Assembly: GCA_951799425.1 (NCBI GenBank)
Contig: OX637409.1
Span: 15,603,460-15,667,459, forward strand
Length of the DNA stretch: 64,000 nt
Origin: Ilex aquifolium
Lineage: Eukaryota; Streptophyta; Magnoliopsida; Aquifoliales; Aquifoliaceae
Direction: 5' to 3'
The notes below the pieces were generated by a model. The model saw only the letters and a list, made by a program, of their open reading frames with translations, did not search any database and was not told the DNA's origin. Both the position numbers and the translations under genes were made by a program. Of the stretch, positions 22,151-34,164 are shown one piece after another (the stretch's first letter is position 1; each line of letters starts with the position of its first letter).

Positions 22151-22780
22151 TCTCAATGCGGTACTCAAGTGTCTTCGTGCAAACCATCTTTGTCCTAAAT
22201 AGTTATGGCAGTTGTCTTACAATTTCACTATCGCATCAAACCAATGGATATTTTCCCTTTTTCCTCTACCAGCAATTCAACCATTTGTTTTTTCAATTAT
22301 ATCTTCTTTTTGTGCATTTTTATCAAACAAATATTTATAATTTTTCCTTATTCTTTTGCAGAAGATTCACTTTAATCTTTAAATTGTTGTCTTGCCTCGA
22401 TTATTAAAATGTAACAATAGCAGAATTCAGATTCCCTCATGAGCCAGGGGGAATGATGAATTATGTTGCTTAAAGTGTGTGGTTGAACTAAAACAGTACA
22501 CTTAAGGCGTGAAAAGGAAATAGAGAGGAGAAAGATTGCACATCGAAGATAGAAGAAAAACATGGACAAAATTTGGGTCAGAAAATCAACGGTGAAGTTA
22601 AGTCTGATTTTCATGGGTTTTAAATGCTTAGTACAGAGTGTTTGGAAGGAGGACAAAGGAAGAGAAAGGAAGTAAAAAGTTATAATTTCTTTCCTTTTCT
22701 ATTGATTGGCACATGATAAGAGAAAATAAAAAGGGAATAACTACAAATTTGGTCTTTGTTTCTTCTCCTCTTTCCTCTTT
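22151..22780. other. Spacer downstream of the TNL gene
   Basis: No gene was recognised. It holds the presumed 3' untranslated region of the minus-strand TNL gene. T-rich stretches are common on the plus strand. Confidence 0.4.
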
Positions 22781-25700
22781 TTAATTTCTCTTCCTTTTTC
22801 TTGTCTTCTTTCCCAATGGAGCTTGCTGTAAATCAAGGAAGACCTCCGGGGACACTACTGGCTTCCCTCTACGCAATGAGAGCGGTTGATTGCCAAAGTA
22901 GTACACAAGTGTGTCTCCATATGCCGATGCATGTCTAAGGTTGACGTCACTACTAGATTGTGCATCCTTGTCTTCCTGCTCGTCGTACACAAGATGGACT
23001 CCAACCTCCTTTACCTTTACATTACCCATTGAAATTGAAACACTCAGTTTATCACCAGGTTCAAACTGAAACCTAAGCTTCCAATGACTTATCCACATCA
23101 TATGTTCATCTGGTTCTGGAACTCCGCAAAATGTTGGCATATAGATCACCTTATTCTTGGTCTCATTACTGATTTCAGTTTTAATTACCACTTTGCCCGA
23201 AAAATTTTCTTCATGGATGGCATAAACACAACACATGTTCAGCTTGTGAATCGTGAGATTAAGAGCTGAAGGGACTGTAAAAGATATTGAGGATCCTGCT
23301 TTTCTATTGTCGAAATAGTCTGGAACTTTGCTTGCAGGAAGAAATATGCTGAATATTCCATCTTCGGACAGCCCCTATGCCATGAAAATTATAATTTCAA
23401 TTTTCAACTTTCACAATTGCACCCAAGTAGTTGGAAGGAGGGGGGGGGGAGAGAGAGAGAGAGCACCTGGATGGGGAGTTTGCTTGTCGTTGATGTTAAC
23501 TGATTGAACAATTCCACCTTAGTGCTTCTGAGGGATTCTATGTTGGACAACTGCAAATTATTGATAACTGCTGCACTAATGTTTGATACACGTTCTAACT
23601 TGAAATGCCCTTGCATCTCCACTAGATTCTTGCATTTATTTAAGTCGAACCACGGTTCAGAGGCCAAAGATGATGCATATTCTATTTTTTCCAATGATGG
23701 GCAATCGCTCGTAAATAAGTAGTATTTTATATGGGGTAGCCCTGTGAGTGTTTGCAGCTTTGAACATGAATCTACACGGAGCGCGTCGAGACTAGTAAGA
23801 CTTCTGACACAATCTGGTAGGCTATGGATTGGATTTTCGCTTAGATGTAGCACCTTCAACAAGGGTAGGCTCCGAAAATCCTCAGGAAAATCACCATCAG
23901 ATAGGTTGCATCCTTGAAGACTTAATGTCACTAAAGAATGTGGCAAAATTGCCTTTGCTAATTCTGGATGCCTTCTTGGTTTAGATCTCCCAAACCACAT
24001 GAATGAAAGCCAAGAAGTATTCTGTGTGGTAATAGAGGGTAATAGGCTTAGGTTGACTCCATCGGCATAGAGCACTTTAAGTTCTTTCATCTCTCTTAGC
24101 TCTGACGGCAACTCTTCAAGATTTGAGCAACCAGAAATATTTAATGTTTTGAGTGATTGTAGCATGCCTATGTTTCTTGGAAGCTTCTTTAAATTTTTGC
24201 AATCTTTCAGATTGAGGAAAACAAGTCTCCCAAGATATCCGATTGATCCATCAACCTCAACCAATTTTACACAATCTTTTAGGATCAATCTCTCAAGATT
24301 AGGGAGCCATGAGAAATCAGGGGTGGTTGTAAGGGCATGGCAGTGTCTGAGGTCAAGGATCTTTAATAACCTAAGAACCTGTAAAAGAAGGGAAAACAAG
24401 TGGGGAAGCTTATGTTAGAGACATGAAAACCTAGAAACCCTAAAAATAGAAGGTAAAAAGAGGAGGGCAAAGGTGGACCAGTACCATACCTTGGATTCCT
24501 TCCATACCTGTTCTAAGCTGCCATTGCGCATATCAATGGCAACCACCTTCTCCAATGGAAAATCACTTGGTACAAATTTCAAAGGAAACCCGTGCCAACA
24601 CAACCATCTCAAGTTCTTTGGAAACTCTTTGTAGCCTCCAATAAGTCGTACATAATTAATTTGTAGGAGTCTTAATTTGTGCATCATTGTGAATGCATCG
24701 GTTTCCAAGTTGGCCTCATATGAATTGTTAATGTTGAAGATTCTCATGCAGTGCTTATCTTCCTCAAGCATATTCATATTGAGAGCAAGGCCTTCGATTA
24801 TATTTGTGCCCTAATAGAAAAACATCGGAGGGATAATGACAAGATAACAGATAATAACAATCACGTATGTACACTTAAAAAGGTAATTTCCTTACAGATT
24901 TTTCTTTCAACACTTTAAAGGAATCTTTATAATGCCACAATCTTCGACGCTTGCCAAGATCCTTAGTTGACTGCCGAATAATTTCTCTTCCCATCTGCTG
25001 AATCAATTTATGCATCATCTATTGTTAGGAGACATCTATCCATAAGATTTTGAACCCCTACGGTTGTAAAGAAACCACATTCATCTAGTATAGTAACTAC
25101 ATAAGCCTTGTCCATTCCAACAAAGAAACAGGCAATCTCAAGGAACAAATCTCTGTCGTGGTCATCTTCTAAACACCCATAGCTTATTTCAAGTTTATCT
25201 TGGATTTTGCTGTCATGAATTGCTTCGAATTTCTTTAATGCACTTCTCCATACGTCCACACTTCTATCGCGCAGAGCAGAACCTAAAACTTGAAGAGCCA
25301 AAGGAAGCCCTTTGCAATGTTGTACAACCTGTTTTGAGTACTCCAAGTAACCTTCAATGGGATGGCCTTGCCCAAAAGCATGCCAACTAAAGAGCCTAAG
25401 GGATTCATAATCATCCATTGCCTCAACATTATATATCTTAACTTCGTACGGCTTCAACAACTGCATGTTCGTGGTTGTTATTATGATTCTACTTCCTGGA
25501 AAAAACCAATTTCGTATTCTAAGAAATGTGTATAGTTGATCTTTTTCATGAACATCATCTAAAACAAGAAGAACTCTATGGGATAATACGACATCTCTTA
25601 TCTCAATGATCCCTTCATGAACACTGTTTATTTTTTTCTTTTTGCCTTTTCGAATATCTGAAAGAAGTTTTCTTTGTAACCGAATCAAACCATTAGGCTG

Positions 25701-28071
25701 TTTGGAGATTTCTCCAATATTCGCAAGAAAACTGCGACCTTCAAATCTATTAATGTTCAAATCAAAAACGTGTCGGGCGATGGTTGTTTTCCCTATCCCG
25801 CTCATCCCACATATTACGAGAATGCCGACATCAGTTAACCCATTTTGCAACCACAAATTAATGTCTTCGACTCGAGAATCGATTCCAATTAGGTGTGGTG
25901 CGACAATTGGGACTTTGCAATTCACTTTATCCTCAATAACTTTCACAATTTGCTTGATGAACTTTGACTCATACCTACACTTTGGGATGAATTGAACAAT
26001 TGATCAAAACATGATTGTCAAAAAATAGAAATAAATGAAACTATATTGTACTGCAAACAAGTAACTAAGATTTCATCTATTGAAGAATGTATTGATATAA
26101 GTTGAAAGAATTCAATGTTTATGAACTTGACACTAAATGTATAAGAAAGACAACAATTCAAAAGAGAAACTTTCAACTTGTAGTTTCATACCATTTACCT
26201 TGCTTTTGTCTCATATTCTTTGTGTGCCTTATTAAGATGCATTATTGCGCATTCTTCAGATTCCTACTTAATTCGGCTATTTTTGCATTTTTAGTCTAGC
26301 TTTATTTGGGGTAAGAATTTTAAGGGTGTCGTTTCTAAAAAGTGGTCTATGTCAAATGAGACACCTTGAAAAGTGATCTACTTCATTAATGACACAACTC
26401 TAATCAATCATATTGTCAATCTAAATCAAATTGAAAGGGTTGCAGCCACTTTGTTTAGTTTGACAAGATTACTAAACAATTGCAAATATATTATTAGATG
26501 GAATTTTTTCTTTCCTATATTTTGACTTGGGAAATGATTATTGTGTGCTAAAGATGCTATATTCTAAAAATTTCTTGATAAGTTTCCATATAATTCAAAA
26601 TGATTGGCGCACACAACACAACACGGGATAATATGAGATATATACTTGGTTTAATAGTCATTCTTTCTCATGTGAGTTCTTTCTATGAATATAAAGAAAT
26701 ATTAAAAAATTGCTATCCCCAAGCTCACAAAAATAACTGTCCAGTCAACAAATCCCAAAAATGAGTATTCCACAGGCATTTACCTGTTAATCCACAGATG
26801 CCATTTTTATCTGCTTATTTTGGGATATAATGCAAGTACTACTTATAAATTGCTGGGATATTATTGGTGCTTGTTGCATACCTTATATTTGCTTCTTGAT
26901 CATGTAAATTTGGTAGCAATAGATTTCATGATGCAGCTGGTCTGTTAGAAGCTAAAAAGGCAATAGTAGCGACAAAGAGTCACAGACACAATCTTGAAAA
27001 TTTTCATCAAGTTGATTGGAAACGCCGACATCTTCACGATCCATCGTTTTACCAATGTTATTTAGCTTTTAGTCAAATTCCTCCAGGTAGGCTTTCAAAT
27101 TTGTAATCTTTGATTTTGAATTAAAAGTCCGAGTTGATCACCATTGCTTATTCATTGCTTCTATTCTTTAGGATTATTCTTTCTGATTTCATTTGATTTT
27201 GCTATTTTTAGTATGTTTTATTTTCTCTAGATGTCATTTTCTACAAGATTTTATGTTCAGTCCATTATAAATAGAAAGTTGTAAGCTACAGGGCAAGACA
27301 TCTTATTGCTAGTAATATTATCAGAATTTTTCTCTTGAATTAGTTTTCCTAGTGGTTTCTAGGTTGATAATTGTTGTCTAATCACTTCTGCTTCACTACT
27401 TATTTTTTTATGTGACGCCAGGTTGTTTGAATATGCCTCTTCTTGTTTTGCACATACAATTCTGTTTGTCATCTCTTCGTGAAACATTTCCAAAATTTTC
27501 AAAATAAAGGAAAATGATGTGTAAGAAAAGAATTTGCAGGCAATTACCCATTAGCTTCATTTCTTAAGACCATCCCTTCGAGTTCTGCAACTTCTTTAAG
27601 TGCTTCTCTCCATTCTTTGACCTTATCCATCCATTCCTGCTTCTCTTTATCGTACCTTTCTTCCTCAATTCTCTTCTGGTATCTGGCAAATGCTTCTGCA
27701 AAACTTCCTGTTTGTTCCCTAAATTGGGAAGGATCTACATCATAGAAGACGGGTAGAACAAAATGGCTCGAGGTCCTCTTATGATTGAGGATCATGAGCA
27801 GTTCATCAAGGCACCATGTGGAAGCTGCACAGTCCTTTGAGAAGACGATTATTGAACTCCTTGACTGTTGGATTGCTTTTTGGAGTTCTGAACTAATGTT
27901 TTCTCCTTTCTCTATTTGGTCTTTGTCGCTAAACGTGCGAAAACATGCATTCTCCAAAGCTGTGTAGAGGTGGTCGGTAAAGGTCTTGCGGGTGTCTTTA
28001 CCTCTGAAACTCAAGAACACATGATATGCACATGGAGGCATAGAAGAGAAGACTGATTGGGTTCCTGCCAT
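22781..28071 (-). CDS. TIR-NB-ARC-LRR-C-JID disease-resistance gene (TNL), one frameshift
   Basis: This is an intracellular immune receptor. The five exons, all with GT-AG borders, are 28071-27548, 25974-24896, 24810-24490, 24378-23467 and 23374-22781, about 1,140 residues. Exon 1 is the TIR domain (YHVFLSFRGKDTRKTFTDHL). The putative NADase glutamate is E90 in STWCLDEL. Exon 2 is the NB-ARC: P-loop GMSGIGKTT (~231), RNBS-A FEGRSFLANIGE, kinase-2 LLVLDDV (~310), RNBS-B GSRIIITTTN, GLPLAL (~398) and RNBS-D FLEIACFFVG. Exon 3 is the NB-LRR linker with the first repeat. Exon 4 holds about 8-10 LRRs (LKILDLRHC, LKTLNISGCSNLEELP, LKVLHLSENPIHSLP). Exon 5 is the C-JID domain seen in RPP1/ROQ1-type receptors, with basic KKTRKRKRN at the end. 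Phases fit at all junctions except for a shift at about 25010-25020, between CLLTI and MMHKLIQQMGREIIR, where a stop (TAA, 25008-25010) interrupts frame 1. The MHD motif reads MHK. It may be a recent pseudogene or an assembly error, since everything else is intact. Confidence 0.93.
25975..27547 (-). other. Long first intron of the TNL gene
   Basis: The donor is GG|GTAATT at 27547-27546 and the acceptor is TGTAG at 25975. Joining restores phase (ANG to YESKF). At 1.57 kb it is much longer than the other introns (80-110 bp). I saw no gene or clear transposon ends in it; it is AT-rich. Confidence 0.8.
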
Positions 28072-28601
28072 CGAACAAACCCGTCGGTTGATATCAAATC
28101 AGTCCTTGCTGGAGTCTCCCACTGGAAAGCTCAGTGGAGTGCTAGCTAGATCATACGAGCAAACAGCTAATGACCTGTGTTCTGGGCTTGGTGGAATAAT
28201 CTTGCAAGCTTCTTGTATGCGAGACTCTCTCTCTCTTCCTAGTGCTAGCTACACTTTCTTGTTTTTCCACCTTTGTCAGCTAGTCTGGTGTGACTTTTTG
28301 ACCACCAGGGGTCCATTGTTCAAGTTTATCAGTAATTTAACCCATCATCTTCTCTAGAAAACAAATATGTCAGAGTTAGACTGCTTTATATTAGTATATA
28401 GGAAGAATATCAGACTATATAAATGCTTATTAAAGAGCAAATCTTAGCATGAACAGTAGTTTGTAAGTGGTAGGGTTAATACGTGTGATTTGATACAAAA
28501 GTGAATGCCTGTTGCTCATCTTTCTACTCAGTAGTGAGAGTACTAGTCATCTCCTTTTGCACTATTCTGTTGCCTTATGTAAGTCTGTGTGTGTGTTTAT
28601 G
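28072..28601. other. Upstream region of the TNL gene
   Basis: Presumed promoter and 5' untranslated region of the minus-strand TNL. No convincing TATA box or repeat could be fixed. The open frame at 28088-28357 on the plus strand has no family motif and overlaps this flank, so I do not call it a gene. Confidence 0.35.
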
Positions 28602-29164
28602 TAGGGGTGGAGCTAAATATTAGAATCGATTATTTTAATTCAAGATCAATTGTAAAATCCCAAAAAAATATAGCTTCTCCGATTGATCTAAATAAAAAAT
28701 ATTTTGATGTCCTTAGGAAAAAAAATTAAATGTGATCCAAATAGACTTGTGTTGATGCACCCTCTAATCCGGCCATCTATTTAAATTTATTTATAATTAA
28801 TCAAAATTTTGTTTCATTTAAAACTATTAAATCTAAAAAATAAAGAACGGCCAGGATCACTTCATATTTTTTTGATAAGTGAGATCACTCCATAATTTCA
28901 TATTGTTTTTAGGGGTTTTTGGAAGCCGGTACACCTAATTAGAGTTATAGAAAACCTCAATAGGCCGATATATGGGCCGCAACTGAAAGGCAGGCTATCA
29001 TAGACAAAAGATGCTACACCTTGCCAGTAAAATACAAGCTTACCCATAACATTTTATAATATTTCAATGGGAGTAATGTCCTAAATGTTTTGAAATTTTA
29101 AATATACCCTACATGTTTTCAAAATTGCAGTGGGGTAGCTGCCCCCACTGTAGATTCGCCCCTC
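28602..29164. mobile_element. hAT-like element with near-palindromic CAGTGGGG-AGCT-CCCCCACTG end
   Basis: The left end is TAGGGGTGGAGCTA and the right end TAGATTCGCCCCTC, inverted copies with three mismatches. Just inside the right end is CAGTGGGGTAGCTGCCCCCA, a near-palindrome also found at 42461 and, halved, at 49500. The flanks are TG repeats, so a target duplication cannot be read. There is no ORF. Confidence 0.5.
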
Positions 29165-30429
29165 TGTGTGTGTGTGTGTTTTGGTTGGATTATTTATCTG
29201 TAAGTTGTCCAGTTTTTTTATAAAACTTTGGTTTCTTAACCCAAAAAATGGTTGAGGAAAAAAAAATTCTTTGGTCCTCATAGATCATATCCCGGATCAA
29301 GTCTTGTGATGTTCCTGAAAATTTGTTTGGCTGAGGTTCGATATTCTTTTTGGTAAATTATATCGGTGGTCCTTGAAGTATATAATATGTCTCGGTTTGG
29401 TCCTTCAACTTCTAATTGCACAATACTTCTTAAAATTTTCAATTCGCTTCTAAATGATCGCATTTTGCTTACATCACTAAATTATGCCTAGTATCTTGCA
29501 TTGCTATCTCAATTATCATATTTTTTATATTACACTTTCAATTAGGGTTATGAATTTCACATTGGTCCATCAATTATAACATTTTTTACATTGCATCCAA
29601 CTATTGTTAATGATTTAATATTGTCCCAGTTTTAGACATTGAAATTTATATTTTACAGGACATTGGTTGTTACCATGATAGACGCATGGTTTCTTGGGAG
29701 TGTGAACCAATTCAATTCAAGTAGTTGAGGGATTAATGTTCGAAATTTTATTAATGCTAACAATATAGGTATCTTTTTGTGTTATATATATATACTAGTC
29801 ATAACTCGTGTCTAAAGGCACGATAGAACAAAAAATTTGAGTCCTAAAAAATCAATATTAAATAATAATTTTTCTTTCCTTCATTTATTTGATTAAATCA
29901 TTTAAAAATTATTTTTACCCATTATTTTCTTAAAGATATTAACAAAATTTTCTCAAAATATGTAATTCGATAAATTTTTTCAATAGATCTATACTATCGT
30001 ATATGAATAATATCTGAAATAAAAATTATGTTAAATTACAAATTAATCAAATATTAAATGGTTGAGCATGTGATAGAAATGAGTGATGTGATGGTTTTAG
30101 GAGAGGAATGTATAGCGGATAAAATTTAACTTACTATGTGTTTTATTATATAAATTTGTATAGATATAAGGAAAAATTTCAGCCAGATCTCCTGTAGTTA
30201 GGTCTAAATTCAATGACACATCCTTTTGATTTTGAAATTTCACCGTCACTCCCTGTTAGTGATTGTCGGGTTACACCGTTAATGACGATGGTTGATTTAT
30301 AGAAATATCCCCGAGTATTTTATATGTTAAATTTTATTTACACCCCTTATTAATAAACCTAACTTTAACAACACCCCCTGTAAATAGACCTAATTTTAAC
30401 AACCCCCTCTCTTGATTATGAAATTTCAA
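29165..30429. other. AT-rich intergenic region
   Basis: No gene was recognised. It contains a (GT)n tract at the left edge, a passage reading GGTGGTCCTTGAAGTATA...TGGTCCTTCAACTTCTAATTG that recalls dispersed plant repeats, and another at 30180-30430 of similar style. Neither has both ends. Confidence 0.4.
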
Positions 30430-30962
30430 TAGACTCTCTTTTAGTTCTATTATATTAGTTTTTATTTTGATCAATTTAATATTCAATTTTATCAAATTAA
30501 TTTTCTTTATTTAATTTAAACTAAATTAACATTTCATCTCATTAAATCAACACAAAATTGATATTTAATTTTATCAAATTAGCATTTAGTTATATTAATT
30601 TAATAATTCATTTCATCAAATTAATATTTAATATTAAGTTATTATTTATTTTTATCAAATCAACATCAAATTGACATTCAATTTTATTAAATTAAACTAT
30701 TTAATTTATTTAATAGAATATTAAATTCCATTAATTTAAAATTTAACCTTATCAAATTAATGTCATTTCTTTAATTTAACACCAAATGAACATTCAATTT
30801 TATTAAAACAACATTCAAATTTATTCAATTAACATTAAATTCAATCAAATTAATACTAAATTAATATTTAATTTTATCAAATTCAAACTAAATTAATATT
30901 TAAATTTATCAAAATTATGATCAAATTTATTCAATTAATATTAAATTTTATCAAATAATTTT
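30430..30962. repeat. Degenerate AT-rich repeat array (TTAATATTTAATTTTATCAAA)
   Basis: For about 530 bp the sequence is made of diverged copies of AATTAATATTTAATTTTATC, about 24-32 bp apart, with changes such as AACATTCAATTTTATT. It looks like an old minisatellite or slippage product, not a transposon. No coding potential. Confidence 0.6.
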
Positions 30963-31691
30963 AAAATTTATATATGAAGTATGATGTGTGAGGAGCGGTC
31001 GGGCGACGTTGTGGAGCACATATGATAGCAGAGGAATTAGAAATGGATGAGATTTTGACATTGATTTTATCAATTGCAATTTTTATTATAGAAAAATCAT
31101 TTTTAACTATAAAAATTATTATAATGAAAATTATAAAAACTTGATTATGTAACCAAATGAGTGATGATATGATGACTAATATTATAACAAAGTTATAATA
31201 CAACGTTTTAAAATAAAAAATTCATTGGGATAAAAGTTAAATCATTATTTTATCTACTGATAGAGGCAAAAGTTATTGTTATAGGGGTTGTCATTAAATT
31301 TAGACTCAACTACATGGTGTTTAGATGAAACTTTCCCTAGATATAACATGTAGATATAGTGTGTCTTCGATCTTTGTACTATATATATGTACAGTAAATA
31401 TGTGTGTGTGATATTCACAGTAAAGTTGGAGAGCAGCTGAATTAGAATAGAATTTTGGGGAGACATGTGTCTCAGTTTGGAAAGAGAATCATGACATATG
31501 AGAGTGTGAGAGACAGTCAATGTCTCAGTATAGAAAGTGATCCCTTAACATAAGAAATAAAATCAGGGAAATAATGATAAGAGTTGTAATATGTATTTTA
31601 GGGAGAGAGAGACAGAGTTGAGGAATGAGAGATCGCTTAATTGGCGGATTTGATTGGGTTGGGGAATTAAATTTAGGAATGTTAGTTTTGG
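30963..31691. other. Intergenic, nothing recognised
   Basis: AT-rich, without gene or repeat borders. It precedes the solo LTR. Confidence 0.45.
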
Positions 31692-32083
31692 AAACTTGTA
31701 AAACCCGGGAAATTTGGATTTTTTTTAAAAAGGGCAAAATAGTAATTTGCCACTATAATGCGTATTTAAAATACTCATGTTTTAGACCTCGGATGAGGAA
31801 ACAGAGTTCGCTGTTGAATTCGTATCGCGAAAACGAGTCACCTTGTCAAATTTCGTCGAATTCCGAGATAGTCGGATTTTACACGTCGTTCGAGGCGACT
31901 GCGTGGCGAATGACCTCACGAACGTCCCCATAAATGAGTTTTATAAAATTTCCTTAAAATTAAGTTTAAGTTTAAATAAAATTAATTTGAACTTAAACCG
32001 GGACCAAATAAATCGTTTCGGGACGAAATCGAACCCGATTAAGCGAGGGACACGTGGCACGACGTAGGCCGAGTATTTAAAAC

Positions 32084-32091
32084 TATAAATA
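32084..32091 (+). promoter_or_regulatory. TATA box of the solo LTR
   Basis: TATAAATA followed by GGGG about 390 bp into the LTR, upstream of the GA-rich presumed leader. It is the normal position for the U3/R border in long plant LTRs. Confidence 0.55.
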
Positions 32092-33756
32092 GGGGTAAAT
32101 ATCTAGAAAATCAGATTATTTTTTGCCCCTTGTGTTCTTGTTTGGCCGGCCAAGAGAGAGAGAAGAGAGAAAAGAGAGAAAACCTAAAACTCCAAGCTTC
32201 CTTCGTCGATTCCCGGAGTTCCGTCGCTCGGATTCCGTCGAACCAAGAGCTAAAGTCGATCACATCGACGAGGGTTACGCAACCACACCAAGAGCAAGGG
32301 ATTTCACCGAAGATCCAAGAGAGGAGATTTGGGGGAAATCTAGACTTGGGCTTGGAAAGTGTTCTTGAAGCTTCCTTCGAGAGAATTACGCTTCAAGAGG
32401 TAGGGTTTCTCCTACTTGGGACTATTTTTACCTTAGGTGTTAGTAGACTAAGGGTTAAAAGTTATATATGCATATGTATTGAAATATATATATGTCTATA
32501 GTTATGGTAATGGAAAGGGAGCATAGAGTTGGCCTAGGCTAACTTCTAGCTTGATGTTATTACATAGGAGTTCCATGTGGTTTCTCTTATAACCTGGTGA
32601 CATTTGAGCTATATGGTTGCTTGGAATGTGTTATGTGAAAACATGACTTTAATGATTACTAGGTGTTTGATAAAATGCCTAGGTGAAATTGTGTGTGTTA
32701 CTTGCATGATGCTATGTTATAACATGCTTGGGTGATTGTGAAATCATATGCTTAGGATATGGTTGTTGGATGAAGAGTGTTGTTGATATATGCATGAAAT
32801 GATATATTGAACATAATGAGATATGGTAGTTATGTGCTTTTGATATAATTGCCATTGATGTATTGGAAATGTTTATATGTTGTCATGAGCATATTGAGCA
32901 TTATGTTGTATGCAATGGAACATGGCATTGCATATGCATCTCATTACATGGGTGTGTGTGCATGGTTGATGTCAATACCACACTTGGGAATTGACAATAT
33001 GGCTTGGGAAAAAGTTGGGTCGAAGACCTAGCTAAGCCGCTTGATTGCATGATAAATTGGGTCGGGATGAGCAAGAAGAGGCATGACGACCTCTCGGGTG
33101 AAAGACCCGGTGTTTGGGGGGTGCACTCCGTTGGTATAAGAGTCCATAAAGTGTACGGGTGTGGAAGACCATTGGTTAAGTCCATAAAGAAGTCCGATCC
33201 CAAGAAAGACCCTAGTTTTCAAAATATCATTTGATGTAAACATAAATGATGAAATGAAACACTTTGGCATTGCATCGTGTTGTATGAGTCGGTGAGAACT
33301 CGGGTTAAAATGCATGAGTGAGTGACATCTCATTTCATGGCATGGTATGTTGCATTCCAACTTAGAATGCATGTCCTTTTGATAAATGATTGTTTGCAAA
33401 TGAATGTTGCATGAGCATGAGCATCTAGGGGAAGAGTAGCCCTGGTAGGGTTTATTTTACTAGGCGTTGGCTCACCCTATACGGGAAACATTTCAGGTAT
33501 GGGGTTTACACCGGCAGATGGCTCACTTGGAGAACATAAAGAATGAAGGGGGCCGGCATGTGGCCTTAGTTCGAGTTTTTGTAAAACTTTTGTATAAATT
33601 CCATTTGATGTGTAGATTATGGAATTAAATGTAATGGAACTTGTATAAGTTGTGTATTATATGAAAAATCGTATTATACATGTGTTGGATGAGTTAGGAA
33701 TGTATTAGAATGGATTGGAAGTGAAAAACAAAGGAAAAAGGCAAAACTGGCAAAAT

Positions 33757-33868
33757 CGTACCGATACGCGTACCGGTACGTAGACAGACAGAAGGCAGAG
33801 CGTACCGGTACGCGTACCGGTACGTCGATGTCCAGTGGGTTCAGTGTACCGGTACGCGTACCGGTACG
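33757..33868. repeat. Three 24-bp GTAC palindromes at exact 44-bp spacing
   Basis: Each block is two tandem copies of the 12-bp palindrome CGTACCGGTACG. Blocks are 33757-33780, 33801-33824 and 33845-33868, so starts are exactly 44 bp apart, with 20-bp spacers of unrelated sequence. Only two substitutions occur in 72 block bases (GAT for GGT in block 1; the first base of block 3). The blocks stay conserved while the spacers differ, which sets this apart from a plain tandem repeat. Confidence 0.95.
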
Positions 33869-34164
33869 CCCACCAAAACTCAGAATTTTTTTTTTATTTT
33901 TGTTTTCTTTGCCAAGCCTTTGGGCTATGTTTTTCCTTCCCTCTAATGATCAAATTGGACCCTAATGGGGTATGAATCATGGGGAGTTGGACTGGGGTTG
34001 GATCGAATGAATGCTGAACCGAATTTTCATTTTGGATTATAACCTCGGTTTAAGGATGTTATCGATGTGGTGTCGGGTTAAGCGACATCCACGGGTATTT
34101 CCGCGGATTGATGGGTTGTCAACGGTTAATACAGGACCCCCGGAAAATGGGGTGTCACAAAACT

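Larger units (their letters stand above)
31697..34159 (+). mobile_element. Solo LTR (2.46 kb), probably Ty3-gypsy
   Basis: The segment starts TGTAAAACCCGG and ends GGGGTGTCACA, and the 5-bp AAACT flanks it exactly on both sides (31692-31696 and 34160-34164). No internal region follows, so this is what remains after LTR-LTR recombination. Promoter signals are visible: TATAAATA at 32084-32091 and a GA-rich leader after about 32150. Two overlapping open frames in the leader (32123-32501) have no known domain and are likely fortuitous. The length suggests a gypsy (Tat/Ogre- or Athila-like) source. A ladder of GTAC palindromes lies near its 3' end. Confidence 0.88.

Noticed and set aside
28088-28357. 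Open frame divergent from the TNL gene
   Set aside because: No known motif. It overlaps the presumed TNL 5' region and probably is chance.
32123-32501. Two overlapping open frames after the LTR TATA box
   Set aside because: They lie in the leader region of a solo LTR, have no recognisable domain, and their lengths (81 and 123 residues) can arise by chance in GC-richer DNA.
33757-33868. CRISPR-like pattern (three repeats, two 20-bp spacers)
   Set aside because: Only three palindromic blocks inside a plant LTR, with no cas genes and a eukaryotic context.
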